Below, one piece after another: positions 1 through 8,757 of a stretch of DNA of 64,000 nt. The first letter of the stretch is position 1. Every line of letters starts with the position of its first letter. The position numbers were made by a program, and so were the translations under genes. Source of the stretch: Candidatus Nitrosocosmicus arcticus (lineage in GTDB: Archaea > Thermoproteota > Nitrososphaeria > Nitrososphaerales > Nitrososphaeraceae); assembly GCF_007826885.1 (NCBI RefSeq), contig NZ_ML675580.1:153292-217291 (forward strand), read 5' to 3'. Under the pieces are notes generated by a model that was given only the letters and a program-made list of their open reading frames with translations, was not told where the DNA came from and did no database searches.

Positions 1-266
1 CTTCTCTTATAGATCCAATTGGAGAACTCCTCGAACGTAAATACTCTCTGGTGCTGGATTGCAATCGGAACGTAACCTCCAAAAGTTATTACTTGGATCA
101 CGACGAAATCCTCATTTACGATTGCAAGTTCTTGTTCTCCATAATCACTTACCTCATCAAGTAGTGTGGTGTAAAGTATTACGGGCTTGCCTGTTTCAGC
201 AACGGTCTGAGAAAGGTCCATCAACTTCTCTCTGAAATTGTCAATCAGGCAATCTTCAAAGGACAT
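1..266 (-). CDS. Partial hypothetical protein (N-terminal 88 residues)
   Basis: An open reading frame runs off the left edge of the window. It starts at an ATG at 266 with a purine-rich GGAAAG stretch about 10 bases upstream. The visible protein begins MSFEDCLIDN and alternates charged helix-like and strand-like segments, including a GEQELAIVNEDFVVIQV stretch. There is no signal peptide, membrane segment or metal motif in the visible part. I do not recognise the family. It is transcribed in the same direction as ileS but is separated from it by about 470 bases, so it is probably a separate unit. Confidence 0.55.
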   Translation of the reverse strand, partial: MSFEDCLIDNFREKLMDLSQTVAETGKPVILYTTLLDEVSDYGEQELAIVNEDFVVIQVITFGGYVPIAIQHQRVFTFEEFSNWIYKR

Positions 267-734
267 TTGTCTACTTTCCTGCAGTCTCCGCACTTTTTTC
301 AAGCATCCTTGTTCAATTAAAAGAATTTATCTACATTAAAGATCATTACAATTGACTTTTAACTAATAATCTTTACACATCATAGCAAATGTTTTTCAAT
401 AACATCAAAAAATGGTTGGGTCAGAGAAAATGTAAGTCATGGATCGAGCTCCCCGCATTTTCCTGTGCGACTATTAGCCTTTTTCAATTTGTTGCAAATT
501 ACTGAGTTGGATATTTAGATTTCTGGCATAATTCTAGAATTCTGATAGTACAGAATTCTTTGATAATTACATTATCATTCTTTCAGTGGTCAAAAAAAGT
601 GATCATGACCATTAAATTAAGCCATAGAAAAATTTGTATTTTGGTAAACGAGTAATGCGCACATTTTTAACATCTAAACCCAACGGTATTGTATTTGTTT
701 AGTCTTGTGACAATGACAATCACTAACTAGAAAA
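267..734. other. Intergenic region, no gene seen
   Basis: AT-rich spacer between the partial gene and the 3' end of ileS. I see no open frame with coding character, no tRNA and no clear repeat. Confidence 0.5.
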
Positions 735-3700
735 TTAAAATATATAGATTGAAATTTCTCTACCGTCTAATTCTATCTTTTTAGATTTTTTAGCCTCATC
801 GGTTTTCTCTGAAAATTCAATCTTCCTGACCCGTACCAAGTTCTGCAGATCCAATCCGAAATCACGTAATTTTGCAATTACTTCTGGTGAAAAATTGGAA
901 ATATATGCGGTATCCAATATTTGGGTAGGTGAATATCCCAATTCCTTTCTAAGCTGCTGAATGTTTCGAGCCAAGTCCTTAACCAAGCCTTTTGTAATTA
1001 ATTCCTCGTTTCTGGAGGTATTTAACAAGAGAACTACATTTTCTTTCTCTCCTACTACATAATCGGTAGCTGGGACAAATGCAAAATCCATGTCTGTAAT
1101 AGTCAAATCTATCGATTTATCGCGCGAATATTCGAAATGATAAAATCCCTGCTCCTCCAGTTGCTTGAGTATCCGGAATTTATCTTCACTTTCAAATTTA
1201 TCAATCAACAAGCCAATATCACCTTTAACGATCTTAGCAACAGTTTTTCTGTTTATGGTAATAGATGGAATTATTGGGGCTTCAAAGTTCATTAAGCCCA
1301 TTATTTTTTCGACAACGGTATTTGCCCTGAGCTCTTTAACCTGAATATTTTCGATGTTCATTTGTTCTTTTAGCAATTCTTTTACCCCTCCCACTTTTAG
1401 AAATTCAGTCTCGTCAACGTAAATCAATGCTGATTCCAGTGGCCACCTCCTTTTCAATTTGTATCGGTTTCTCAATGAAAATGATAGAGACGAAATTTCT
1501 TTAATTTGATCAAATGCTGCCTCAACCTTTGTATTGGCTATCACCGCCAGTTCTTCACCTCTAGGTATATTTTCCATCATAATGGAATCAAATTGCTTAA
1601 AACAGGATAGGTAAAGGTATTCAGTAAAAAACGGACAAATAGGATGAAGGATAATATCAAGCGTCAAAAGGCAGCGAGCCAAGATTCTATATACCGTAAA
1701 TCTTCTTTCTTGATTATCCAGATCATCGCTCCAAAGATCATATCTTACCAATGGGACATAGGTTTGACTCAATGAATTTATGATAAAGTCTTCAATTATA
1801 TGGGAAGCTTCATGAAATCTACAGTTATTTAACAAATCAGTAGATTCATCGATTAAGTTTTTCAGCTTTGTTAAGATCCAAATGTCTTGACTCCTCAATG
1901 TAAGGTCGTTTGCCTTCCAACCTGACCTTGAGTACCAATCACCGAACTGGAATTGATCATAGGAAGCGTTTTGCTGATAATAGATATGTAAGAAAAAAAG
2001 TGTGCTTAAAACCTGATGGGGTCTAGAAGACATTTCTTTAATATCAAAATTCAGGGGCTCTATTGGAGAAGATTTCCAAATAAAGTATAATCTGACCAGG
2101 TCAACAGGGTTACTGACCAAGAGAGATTTTGCATCAACAACGTTTCCCAGACTTTTGCTCATCTTGTTTCCTTTTTCATCTAAAACATGACCGGTGAACA
2201 AGAATGATTGAAAAGGAGATTGAGGACTTTTTTTGAAGATCACATTCAGCATCAATAAGGTGTATGCCCAACCTCGAGTTTGGTCGATCCCCTCTGTCAA
2301 AAATTCAGCTGGAATTAATGTATCGTATTCAACATCAGATAATGATGAATAAGGGGCACTTCCGCTATTATGCCACGTATCTAAAACAAATAATTCTCTT
2401 TTCATTTTATTTTGACATTTTGGACAATTAATTAACACTTCATCAATCCAGGGCCTGTGCAGTTCAAAGTTTTCTCCATCTGGCAGATACGAGGATCTCG
2501 CAACAATTGCTTCCCTGGAAAATAATCCTTCTTTAAAAGAGCATTTAGTACATTTCCAAATTGGAAGAGGTGTACCCCAGACTCGTTCCCTTGATATACA
2601 CCAAGGAACTTTTTCCTTAATAATCTCGAGAAACCTATTTTTAGGTTGCTCATAAAAATAATTCACTTTTGATGCGGCGGCAATAGGCTGGTCTCCTAAA
2701 ACATCAATCATGTAGAAATACTCCTTCCTCGCCAACCAGACTATTTTGTGATGAGATCGCCAGCATGTAGGGTATTTATGAGTTAGTTTGCCTATCTTTA
2801 TTACCGAATTTGCTAATCGCATGTCATTAACGACAATTTGATCCACATCTCTTACGAACTGATCTTTGTATTTCCCGGCGTCTTTAGTAAAGAACACCTT
2901 ATCATCTATGGGTACAAAGATTGGTATTTTTCTTCTAGTTGCGATTTCAAAATCCTCTTCTCCATTTGCCGGGGATAGGTGGACAATTCCGCTACCAGTA
3001 GTAACATCCACAAAATTTTCTGCGACTACAAAATGGATTTTTCCTTGGGATGCGAGACTATTCAAGCCAGGTATATTATTTAGCAGGGGATGGATATAAT
3101 GCTGGCCTTCTAAATTTATGCCCAAGAATGTATCGAGTACTTCATAATTTTCAAATTTCAAATCGGCCATTAATTCTTTAACCCTATTTTCGGAAACAAT
3201 CCATTTTTCCTTTTTACCCTCAATATCGACCTTTATAGTTAGATATCGAGCCTCAGGATTTACACCAACTAATTCGTCGGTAATCAATGTAAAAGGCATC
3301 GTAGTCCATACCACTAGGAAAGTTTCTGAATCTTTTAGATTTACCTTGTAATAGAATGAAGGATCTTCCACCTGCTCATAACTTTGATTGATTTCAGCAT
3401 TACTCAATGATGTCTGACAAGAAGGACAATATGCTACGACGCGAAACCATTCCTTCAAGATCCCATCCTCTAGTGCCTTGCTAATGTATTTCCATTCTCT
3501 TTCAATATATGTATCAGTATAAGTCCAATATCCCTTTTCATAATCGAATGACATCCCAATCAAATTATCTACTTCTATCCATTTTTTGTTATATTCAAGA
3601 ATTAATTTTTTACATGTTTCAACAATCTTCTTGATTCCAACTTTACGAAGATTATCGGATTTATTCCCAGTTAAGCCTAGAATCTTTTCTGCTTGAAGTT

Positions 3701-3983
3701 CCACTGGTAAACCTTGAGAATCCCATCCCGGTCGAAACTCCATCTTCTTTTTTTCTAAGATAGATTTTCTAAACCATAAATCTTTAATTATCCTCCCTCT
3801 GATATGACCTAAGTGTGGTTCCCCATTCATGGTAGGCGGCCCCTCTACGTAGCCTATCTTCCTTTGAAAATTTTCAGAATCACTAAAGTATTCATTGATA
3901 TTTCTTTTTATTGTGGGATCATCATAATATGCTCTAACTTGATTTTCAAACGTCTTCAACTCAAATTTATCCCCCAATTTCAT
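735..3983 (-). CDS. ileS: Isoleucyl-tRNA synthetase
   Basis: Class I aminoacyl-tRNA synthetase that charges tRNA-Ile in the cytoplasm. The 1082-residue protein has the HIGH-type signature as HLGH at residues 57-60 and the KMSKS signature (GNKMSKSLGN) near residue 606. The inserted editing domain lies between them. Paired Cys motifs (CPSC, CTKC, CPKC) are visible, as expected for the archaeal/eukaryotic-type enzyme with zinc sites. Length fits archaeal IleS. The start is an ATG at 3983 (MKLGDKFELK). It is transcribed divergently from the pyrophosphatase gene. Nothing is odd about the frame. The substrate tRNA-Ile(GAU) is also in this window. Confidence 0.97.
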   Translation of the reverse strand: MKLGDKFELKTFENQVRAYYDDPTIKRNINEYFSDSENFQRKIGYVEGPPTMNGEPHLGHIRGRIIKDLWFRKSILEKKKMEFRPGWDSQGLPVELQAEKILGLTGNKSDNLRKVGIKKIVETCKKLILEYNKKWIEVDNLIGMSFDYEKGYWTYTDTYIEREWKYISKALEDGILKEWFRVVAYCPSCQTSLSNAEINQSYEQVEDPSFYYKVNLKDSETFLVVWTTMPFTLITDELVGVNPEARYLTIKVDIEGKKEKWIVSENRVKELMADLKFENYEVLDTFLGINLEGQHYIHPLLNNIPGLNSLASQGKIHFVVAENFVDVTTGSGIVHLSPANGEEDFEIATRRKIPIFVPIDDKVFFTKDAGKYKDQFVRDVDQIVVNDMRLANSVIKIGKLTHKYPTCWRSHHKIVWLARKEYFYMIDVLGDQPIAAASKVNYFYEQPKNRFLEIIKEKVPWCISRERVWGTPLPIWKCTKCSFKEGLFSREAIVARSSYLPDGENFELHRPWIDEVLINCPKCQNKMKRELFVLDTWHNSGSAPYSSLSDVEYDTLIPAEFLTEGIDQTRGWAYTLLMLNVIFKKSPQSPFQSFLFTGHVLDEKGNKMSKSLGNVVDAKSLLVSNPVDLVRLYFIWKSSPIEPLNFDIKEMSSRPHQVLSTLFFLHIYYQQNASYDQFQFGDWYSRSGWKANDLTLRSQDIWILTKLKNLIDESTDLLNNCRFHEASHIIEDFIINSLSQTYVPLVRYDLWSDDLDNQERRFTVYRILARCLLTLDIILHPICPFFTEYLYLSCFKQFDSIMMENIPRGEELAVIANTKVEAAFDQIKEISSLSFSLRNRYKLKRRWPLESALIYVDETEFLKVGGVKELLKEQMNIENIQVKELRANTVVEKIMGLMNFEAPIIPSITINRKTVAKIVKGDIGLLIDKFESEDKFRILKQLEEQGFYHFEYSRDKSIDLTITDMDFAFVPATDYVVGEKENVVLLLNTSRNEELITKGLVKDLARNIQQLRKELGYSPTQILDTAYISNFSPEVIAKLRDFGLDLQNLVRVRKIEFSEKTDEAKKSKKIELDGREISIYIF

Positions 3984-4202
3984 ATTATATTGAAAATCAA
4001 CTGTCCATCCATTCTTATATTTTTGGAAAACATCCTAGCAAACTCTTCAAGTTTCTAAAAAAAACAACTCGATTTCAGCGGTCGAGACTGATTTTTTTAT
4101 ATTACGTATGAATTCGAACGTTAGCGTGATGTTTGTACATCATAGCAAAATTCAGGAATGAAAGAAACTTGTAGAATAGTTGTTCTCGTTCAGGAGCACC
4201 TG

Positions 4203-4210
4203 TATATATT
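4203..4210 (+). promoter_or_regulatory. TATA-box-like promoter of ppa
   Basis: The tatatatt stretch ends 28 bases before the TTG start of the pyrophosphatase gene. This is the spacing expected if transcription starts at the start codon (leaderless mRNA). Placement is by eye. Confidence 0.5.
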
Positions 4211-4237
4211 TTCCTTACAAATAGAATTATATTAAAA

Positions 4238-4792
4238 TTGGAGAAATCTCTTAATGTGAATAAATTTGATCAAATCGGAGCGGGAAAGAATCCGCCTGGC
4301 GACATTTATGTGGTAGTTGAAATTCCTAAAAACAGTAACATCAAATATGAATTAGATGAAGAAACTGGTATTCTATTTGTTGACAGAAAGCTACATACTT
4401 CTATGGTATATCCGTTTAATTATGGATTTGTCCCTCAAACTAAGGAAGATGATGGGGACCCAATAGATATTCTGATATTGAGTAACGATGAATTTTCGCC
4501 GCTTTCAGTAATCAAAGCAAAGCCTATTGGCGTTCTAATCATGGAAGACGAAGAAGGAAAGGACTCCAAAATTATCGCCGTACCTCATACAAAGATTGAT
4601 TTTGATTATTCCAGATTCGATGAAATCGATCAATTGGATAATCGGACTTTAGATAAAATAAAGCATTTTTTTGAACACTATAAGGAATTAGAAAAAGGCA
4701 AGTTTGTGAAGGTCACCGGCTGGGAAAATAGCAAGACAGCAAAGCAGATAATTAATCAGGGAATGGATAGGTTTAAGACGGAATCATCATAG
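4238..4792 (+). CDS. ppa: Inorganic pyrophosphatase (family I)
   Basis: Hydrolyses pyrophosphate to two phosphates, pulling biosynthetic reactions such as aminoacylation forward. The 184-residue protein carries the family I active-site signature DGDPIDILIL, with aspartates at 72, 74 and 77. It also has the conserved VYPFNYGFVPQT segment upstream. Size fits the soluble Mg-dependent family. The TTG start at 4238 is supported by a TATA-like box 28 bases upstream; an in-frame GTG at 4256 is the alternative. Its 3' end overlaps the 3' end of cdvC by 6 bases on the opposite strand, so the two genes are convergent with no room for separate terminators. Confidence 0.95.
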   Translation: MEKSLNVNKFDQIGAGKNPPGDIYVVVEIPKNSNIKYELDEETGILFVDRKLHTSMVYPFNYGFVPQTKEDDGDPIDILILSNDEFSPLSVIKAKPIGVLIMEDEEGKDSKIIAVPHTKIDFDYSRFDEIDQLDNRTLDKIKHFFEHYKELEKGKFVKVTGWENSKTAKQIINQGMDRFKTESS

Positions 4793-6088
4793 GGCTTTGA
4801 ATTGTTCACTCCAACGCATATAAGCTCTAACCATATCTGAACTCACACTAGGTTTTCTAACTTTAAACATTTCTTTAAAATCTGCTAAATTTAGTTCCCT
4901 TGGTAAATCATCTGCTACTAATGGTTCACCCTTTTCAAATAATTCATTTACCACTCTTAGTTGTGCAGACTGACAAATGTCTTTAATGTCACTGGCACTG
5001 TAAGCTTCAGATAATCTTGCCAATTCGTCTACTTTAAGTAATGGGTCCTTTGTTAATTTCGAAACGTACTGTTTGAAAAGGTTACGTCGGGAAGCCATAT
5101 CAGGAAGGGTTACATAGATCCTCTTTTGAAACCTCCTCAAAAATCCAGATTCAAGGCTCCAAGGCTTGTTAGTAGCACCTATTACATAAAGAAATGATTC
5201 TTTAGATTTTCCATTTATTCCATCCATTTCGGTCAAAAATTGATTCTTTACACGGACTTCTCCTCCAACCTCCCCATTCCTGGTCCCCAATAGGGAATCT
5301 ATTTCATCAATAAAAAGTAATATTGGGATTCTTTCTTTCTGGTGCAAAGCTCTCGCAAAAGTAAATAGCTTTGAGATATTTTTTTCTGCTTCTCCTAACC
5401 ATTTGCTCATCATCGATGCTGCATCAATATTTATGAAATACCCGTGTATCTCGGCAGCCGCAGCGGCAGCAAGTAAAGTCTTTCCGCAACCAGGCGGTCC
5501 AAAAAGCAAGATACCTCTAGGCCATCCGAGGGGGAATAGATCAGCACGTCTTGTTGGATATACAATGGATTCACGAATGGCTCTTTTTGCATCTTCGAGG
5601 CCCACAACCTCTTTCCAACTCACCATGGGCTTTTCCTTAAGTATTAGGTTTTCTAGCTCTGAACTCAACTCTTGTATCTTATTTGTATCTGAAGTTTGAG
5701 GATTCTGACGTCCATTCTGAACATCATGCTGCAAATTTGTTTTATTTGAGGGAATAACGTGATTAATTCTTGTGTTCATCTTTGGCAATGGATTATCCAT
5801 TATACCGTTTCTCTTAGGTTCAGGCTCAGCGAAAGAACGCCTATCATCCTCTAGTATACCATTTGCCATCTGTATTGCCTTTATTCTATTCTGATAAGCA
5901 CTTGCCCTCTCGAGATAGACTCTATTTAACTTGTATTCTGGATAAATTTGAACCAACTTTATTAATGCTTCACTAGCTCTTTGATAGGAGTTTATTGCTG
6001 ACGAATGTGATCCTTGAGAATCGAGCTTGATAGCTTCGGCAGCGAATTTGCTTGCAGTATTCTCTAATTCCTGTGGCGCAAGTGTCAT
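4787..6088 (-). CDS. cdvC: CdvC / Vps4-like AAA+ ATPase (ESCRT-type cell division)
   Basis: Disassembles ESCRT-III-like CdvB filaments during archaeal cell division. The first ~77 residues form a helical MIT domain (three helices, ending near AYQNRIKAIQ), which in the family binds CdvB tails. A polar linker of about 75 residues follows. A single AAA+ domain comes next, with Walker A GPPGCGKT at 197-204 and Walker B LLFIDEID with D261 and E262. It lacks a second AAA domain and the Cdc48 N-domain, which separates it from the Cdc48 protein encoded further on. cdvA and cdvB are not in this window. The start ATG at 6088 (MTLAPQELEN) fits the MIT boundary. Confidence 0.93.
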   Translation of the reverse strand: MTLAPQELENTASKFAAEAIKLDSQGSHSSAINSYQRASEALIKLVQIYPEYKLNRVYLERASAYQNRIKAIQMANGILEDDRRSFAEPEPKRNGIMDNPLPKMNTRINHVIPSNKTNLQHDVQNGRQNPQTSDTNKIQELSSELENLILKEKPMVSWKEVVGLEDAKRAIRESIVYPTRRADLFPLGWPRGILLFGPPGCGKTLLAAAAAAEIHGYFINIDAASMMSKWLGEAEKNISKLFTFARALHQKERIPILLFIDEIDSLLGTRNGEVGGEVRVKNQFLTEMDGINGKSKESFLYVIGATNKPWSLESGFLRRFQKRIYVTLPDMASRRNLFKQYVSKLTKDPLLKVDELARLSEAYSASDIKDICQSAQLRVVNELFEKGEPLVADDLPRELNLADFKEMFKVRKPSVSSDMVRAYMRWSEQFKAL

Positions 6089-6279
6089 AGTATTATGTTC
6101 TCATATTATATTTTTAATTTGTTGATAGGATATGAAGTAAATAGTTTTAATCAAAAGAATAAAAAAAAATAAACCTTTTTACAGTTAATCAAAAAGGAAT
6201 TGTAGTTCTCTTTTTTTTAATTATTAATATAAAAATTTTGACACACGATCTTACTATCCTTTACGATACAATATTAATT

Positions 6280-7074
6280 ATGATGTCAAATGATGGTAAT
6301 GTAAATAATGAAATTCTTGGTGGTCTAGAAGAATTGGGATTATCACAATACGAGGCATCAGCTTATTATAGTCTGCTTGGAAAGGGCATGATTTCAGCAA
6401 CTGAAATAGCATATTACTCCAATTTGCCAAGGACAAAAATCTACTTTATCTTAAAGAAGCTGGAAAAAAAGAACCTAGTTTTTATAAATTACCAAAAGCC
6501 ATTAATGTTTAGGGCTCTATCTCCGAAGGAATCTTTTGGCAACATATTAAGTAAGTATGAAAACAGGATCAAGAGTTTAAAAAAAATAATAGAATCGCTT
6601 CAACAAATTAATGAAAATGGCTTGAAAAATAAGGGGATAGAGGAGAAAAGATACCTAGTCTTAAATCAATTTTCCACAGACAGTAAGATTATTGAGTTAA
6701 TCAAAAATACAAACGAATCAATTGACATCTCTCTAAATCATTGGGGTAATGTGATTCTAAATGCCTCAAAGGAAGAAATATTGAAGGCCATATATAGAGG
6801 AGTAAAAGTGAGGATTCTTTTTGACTTTATGTGTCGGGATGAATCAATCATTCTACCTAATGCAATTGATAAAAGAAGGGCAAAAATTAGTACAAACATG
6901 TTTATCTTTGATACTAATACTATGATAATAATTAATAACGATGGGACAAAATCAGCGTATTTTGATTCCCATGAGATTTTTGTTCCCACTTTAGTTAGTC
7001 AATTTAACGACACATGGCTCAAGATGGAAACAGCATCTTTGGAAAATAATAAAGTAGAGTCTATTAATTTATGA
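6280..7074 (+). CDS. TrmB-family transcriptional regulator
   Basis: Probable DNA-binding regulator. The N-terminal winged helix (LGLSQYEASAYYSLLGKG ... ATEIAYYSNLPRTKIYFILKKLEKK) is typical of TrmB, where a conserved R-x-K-x-Y segment sits in the recognition helix. It is followed by a short coiled region and a C-terminal alpha/beta domain resembling the phospholipase-D-like sensor part (GVKVRILFDF). I chose the ATG at 6280. An upstream in-frame TTG at 6238 would add 14 residues with no homology-like character. It stands alone between divergent and convergent neighbours. Its ligand and targets cannot be read from the sequence. Confidence 0.85.
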   Translation: MMSNDGNVNNEILGGLEELGLSQYEASAYYSLLGKGMISATEIAYYSNLPRTKIYFILKKLEKKNLVFINYQKPLMFRALSPKESFGNILSKYENRIKSLKKIIESLQQINENGLKNKGIEEKRYLVLNQFSTDSKIIELIKNTNESIDISLNHWGNVILNASKEEILKAIYRGVKVRILFDFMCRDESIILPNAIDKRRAKISTNMFIFDTNTMIIINNDGTKSAYFDSHEIFVPTLVSQFNDTWLKMETASLENNKVESINL

Positions 7075-7086
7075 GTGGTCAGTTAA

Positions 7087-7950
7087 TCATTTGAGAGAAT
7101 CATATTCCTTCATTACATATGCTAACTCGGTCAAAAGGTCAGATGCAAGCATATGAGATCCGATTTTGTTTGAAAGCCTTAATGCTGCCTGCCCATTAAA
7201 AAATAAGCCTAGTAAGCAAGAATGGACTGCTCCATATTTTGTCCTAAATCCAGTAATGAGTCCTGATAGTATGTCCCCTGTCCCACCTACGGTCATTGAT
7301 GGGGTTGCTCTTTCGATAACAAAAGTCGTCTCGCCGTCAGAAACTATATTCTGATGGCCCTTTAGTACTATTATCAACCCAAATTCCTCTGCTTTTCGCG
7401 ACACTAATTCGATCTGCTCAGATAACTTATTGGTAGGGCTATCACCAAATAGCCGTTTGAATTCTCCAGCATGAGGAGTGACCACAGTTTCATTGTTGGA
7501 TATATCTGGTAGTATATCCGGAATTAAAGCCCCAGCATCAATTACCAAATGAGAATTATATTCCAACAGCTTTTGTATTAGCAAAATCAATGGCTGTGAT
7601 TTTGATATATTTAATCCCATTCCAATTCCTGCTGCATCAATTTTTTTCGGTAAGATGTTTAACAGTCTCCTAACCGAACCAGTAGTCAATTTATCATCTG
7701 GAAAGGGCAATATTATAAGATCTGGAGAAAAGATTCGGGATGAAATTAAGTTGATCTTTGGAATCGCGGTATAAACTAAGTCAGTCCCACTTCTTAAGGC
7801 TGCTAAAGAGGATAGGAGAGGAGCCCCATGATATATTCTGCTGCCCCCAACCACCAAGGCTATACCGTTATCACCTTTTCTTGAAAATATATCTCTTGGT
7901 TTAACAATTTTTCTAATAAGGTCATCATCAACTAATGAGTAGTCTTTCAT
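7087..7950 (-). CDS. nnrD: ADP-dependent NAD(P)H-hydrate dehydratase
   Basis: Repairs hydrated NAD(P)H in the cytoplasm, using ADP (or ATP) to drive the dehydration. The 287 residues form a ribokinase-like carbohydrate-kinase fold. Diagnostic motifs are VVTPHAGEFKRLFG in the middle, and GGTGDILSGLITGF near residue 225, whose Asp is the catalytic base in the family. Only the dehydratase half is present; the epimerase (YjeF N-terminal) domain is not fused here and not adjacent. Its 3' end is 12 bases from the 3' end of the TrmB gene (convergent). Confidence 0.9.
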   Translation of the reverse strand: MKDYSLVDDDLIRKIVKPRDIFSRKGDNGIALVVGGSRIYHGAPLLSSLAALRSGTDLVYTAIPKINLISSRIFSPDLIILPFPDDKLTTGSVRRLLNILPKKIDAAGIGMGLNISKSQPLILLIQKLLEYNSHLVIDAGALIPDILPDISNNETVVTPHAGEFKRLFGDSPTNKLSEQIELVSRKAEEFGLIIVLKGHQNIVSDGETTFVIERATPSMTVGGTGDILSGLITGFRTKYGAVHSCLLGLFFNGQAALRLSNKIGSHMLASDLLTELAYVMKEYDSLK

Positions 7951-8041
7951 CTTGGATTATTATTAGAGAGAATCATTATAATAATTAATTTTAGTGACAA
8001 TTAAATTGAAATATAGGATTGCCCATATAATAATTTGAGTA

Positions 8042-8245
8042 TTGGATAAAAAGGAAAAAGATTCACATAGAGATCCCAAAGAAGATAACACATATCAAAA
8101 CTTCAAGGTTCCCCTAGAAATCGATGCACATTATCAACTATATGGCAAGCATATGTGGGAAGTTAATTACTTAGAAAAATGTCCTAGATGTGATAAACGG
8201 ATTGATGAATTCGGCTATTGCGCGTGTACTGGTTTTGCAGAGTAA
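8042..8245 (+). CDS. Small zinc-ribbon-like protein
   Basis: A 67-residue protein with a highly charged N-terminal third (MDKKEKDSHRDPKED) and a C-terminal CPRC-x10-CAC cysteine cluster, which could hold one zinc ion. The TTG start at 8042 is the only reasonable in-frame start. I do not recognise a named family. It is one of several tiny Cys-cluster proteins in this window. Confidence 0.6.
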   Translation: MDKKEKDSHRDPKEDNTYQNFKVPLEIDAHYQLYGKHMWEVNYLEKCPRCDKRIDEFGYCACTGFAE

Positions 8246-8345
8246 TCAAAGTCTTGTGCTGTCTAAAAGATTGACATGATTTATTGATAGATCGATGAGA
8301 ATGAGGTAGTTTGGTATTTTAATAAATGTCTTGATTGGATAATAA

Positions 8346-8352
8346 TTATATA
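8346..8352 (+). promoter_or_regulatory. TATA-box-like promoter of rpoP
   Basis: The ttatata stretch is centred about 26 bases upstream of the rpoP ATG, consistent with a leaderless transcript. Confidence 0.45.
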
Positions 8353-8374
8353 GCTGTTCAAAGAGATATTAAGT

Positions 8375-8539
8375 ATGAGTAACGAAGTTATGGGTGCAGT
8401 AACGTATGAATGTATGTCATGTGGTACTAACGTAACAGCAGAAGAGTTGTCATACTTACCAGAAATAAAATGCATTTGCGGGTTCAGGGTATTCAGAAAA
8501 GTAAGACAGCCAATAATAAAACAACTGAAAGCGATCTAA
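8375..8539 (+). CDS. rpoP: DNA-directed RNA polymerase subunit P (Rpb12-like)
   Basis: Small zinc-binding subunit of archaeal RNA polymerase. The 54-residue translation begins MSNEVMGAVTYECMSCG. It has two cysteine pairs, CMSC and CIC, followed by GFRVFRKVRQP, matching the family pattern of CxxC ... CxxCG-x-RV-x-x-K-x-R-x-P. The second pair is C-x-C rather than C-x-x-C as translated. It is followed with no gap by another zinc-ribbon gene, so the two are almost certainly co-transcribed. Confidence 0.85.
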   Translation: MSNEVMGAVTYECMSCGTNVTAEELSYLPEIKCICGFRVFRKVRQPIIKQLKAI

Positions 8540-8704
8540 GTGAAAATCAGATGTCCAGATTGCAAAGAAGCAGCATTTCTCAGTGATGATTTTTCTATAG
8601 TCAAGTGTGATAATTGCGGTTTTGATAAGACCTATGGAGAGTACGTCAAATACGTTGCGTACAAGGATCCGAGATACTCAGACATATTAAGTGATTACAA
8701 GTAA
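8540..8704 (+). CDS. Zinc-ribbon protein co-transcribed with rpoP
   Basis: A 54-residue frame whose GTG start immediately follows the rpoP TAA stop. The protein has CPDC and CDNC knuckles 21 residues apart (MKIRCPDCKEAAFL ... IVKCDNCGFDKTYGEYV) and then a short Tyr-rich helix. This is a classic single zinc ribbon. The direct abutment with rpoP suggests translational coupling and perhaps a role near transcription. That role is inference from context only. Confidence 0.7.
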   Translation: MKIRCPDCKEAAFLSDDFSIVKCDNCGFDKTYGEYVKYVAYKDPRYSDILSDYK

Positions 8705-8750
8705 AAAGATGAAAGTAATACCACCATAATTCTTTTAGATTGTTGTGTAC

Positions 8751-8757
8751 TATATAT
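8751..8757 (+). promoter_or_regulatory. TATA-box-like element that may decide the ahcY start
   Basis: A tatatat stretch overlaps the first possible ATG (8756). It lies about 26-28 bases before a second in-frame ATG at 8783, the usual leaderless spacing, so it supports the later start. Confidence 0.45.
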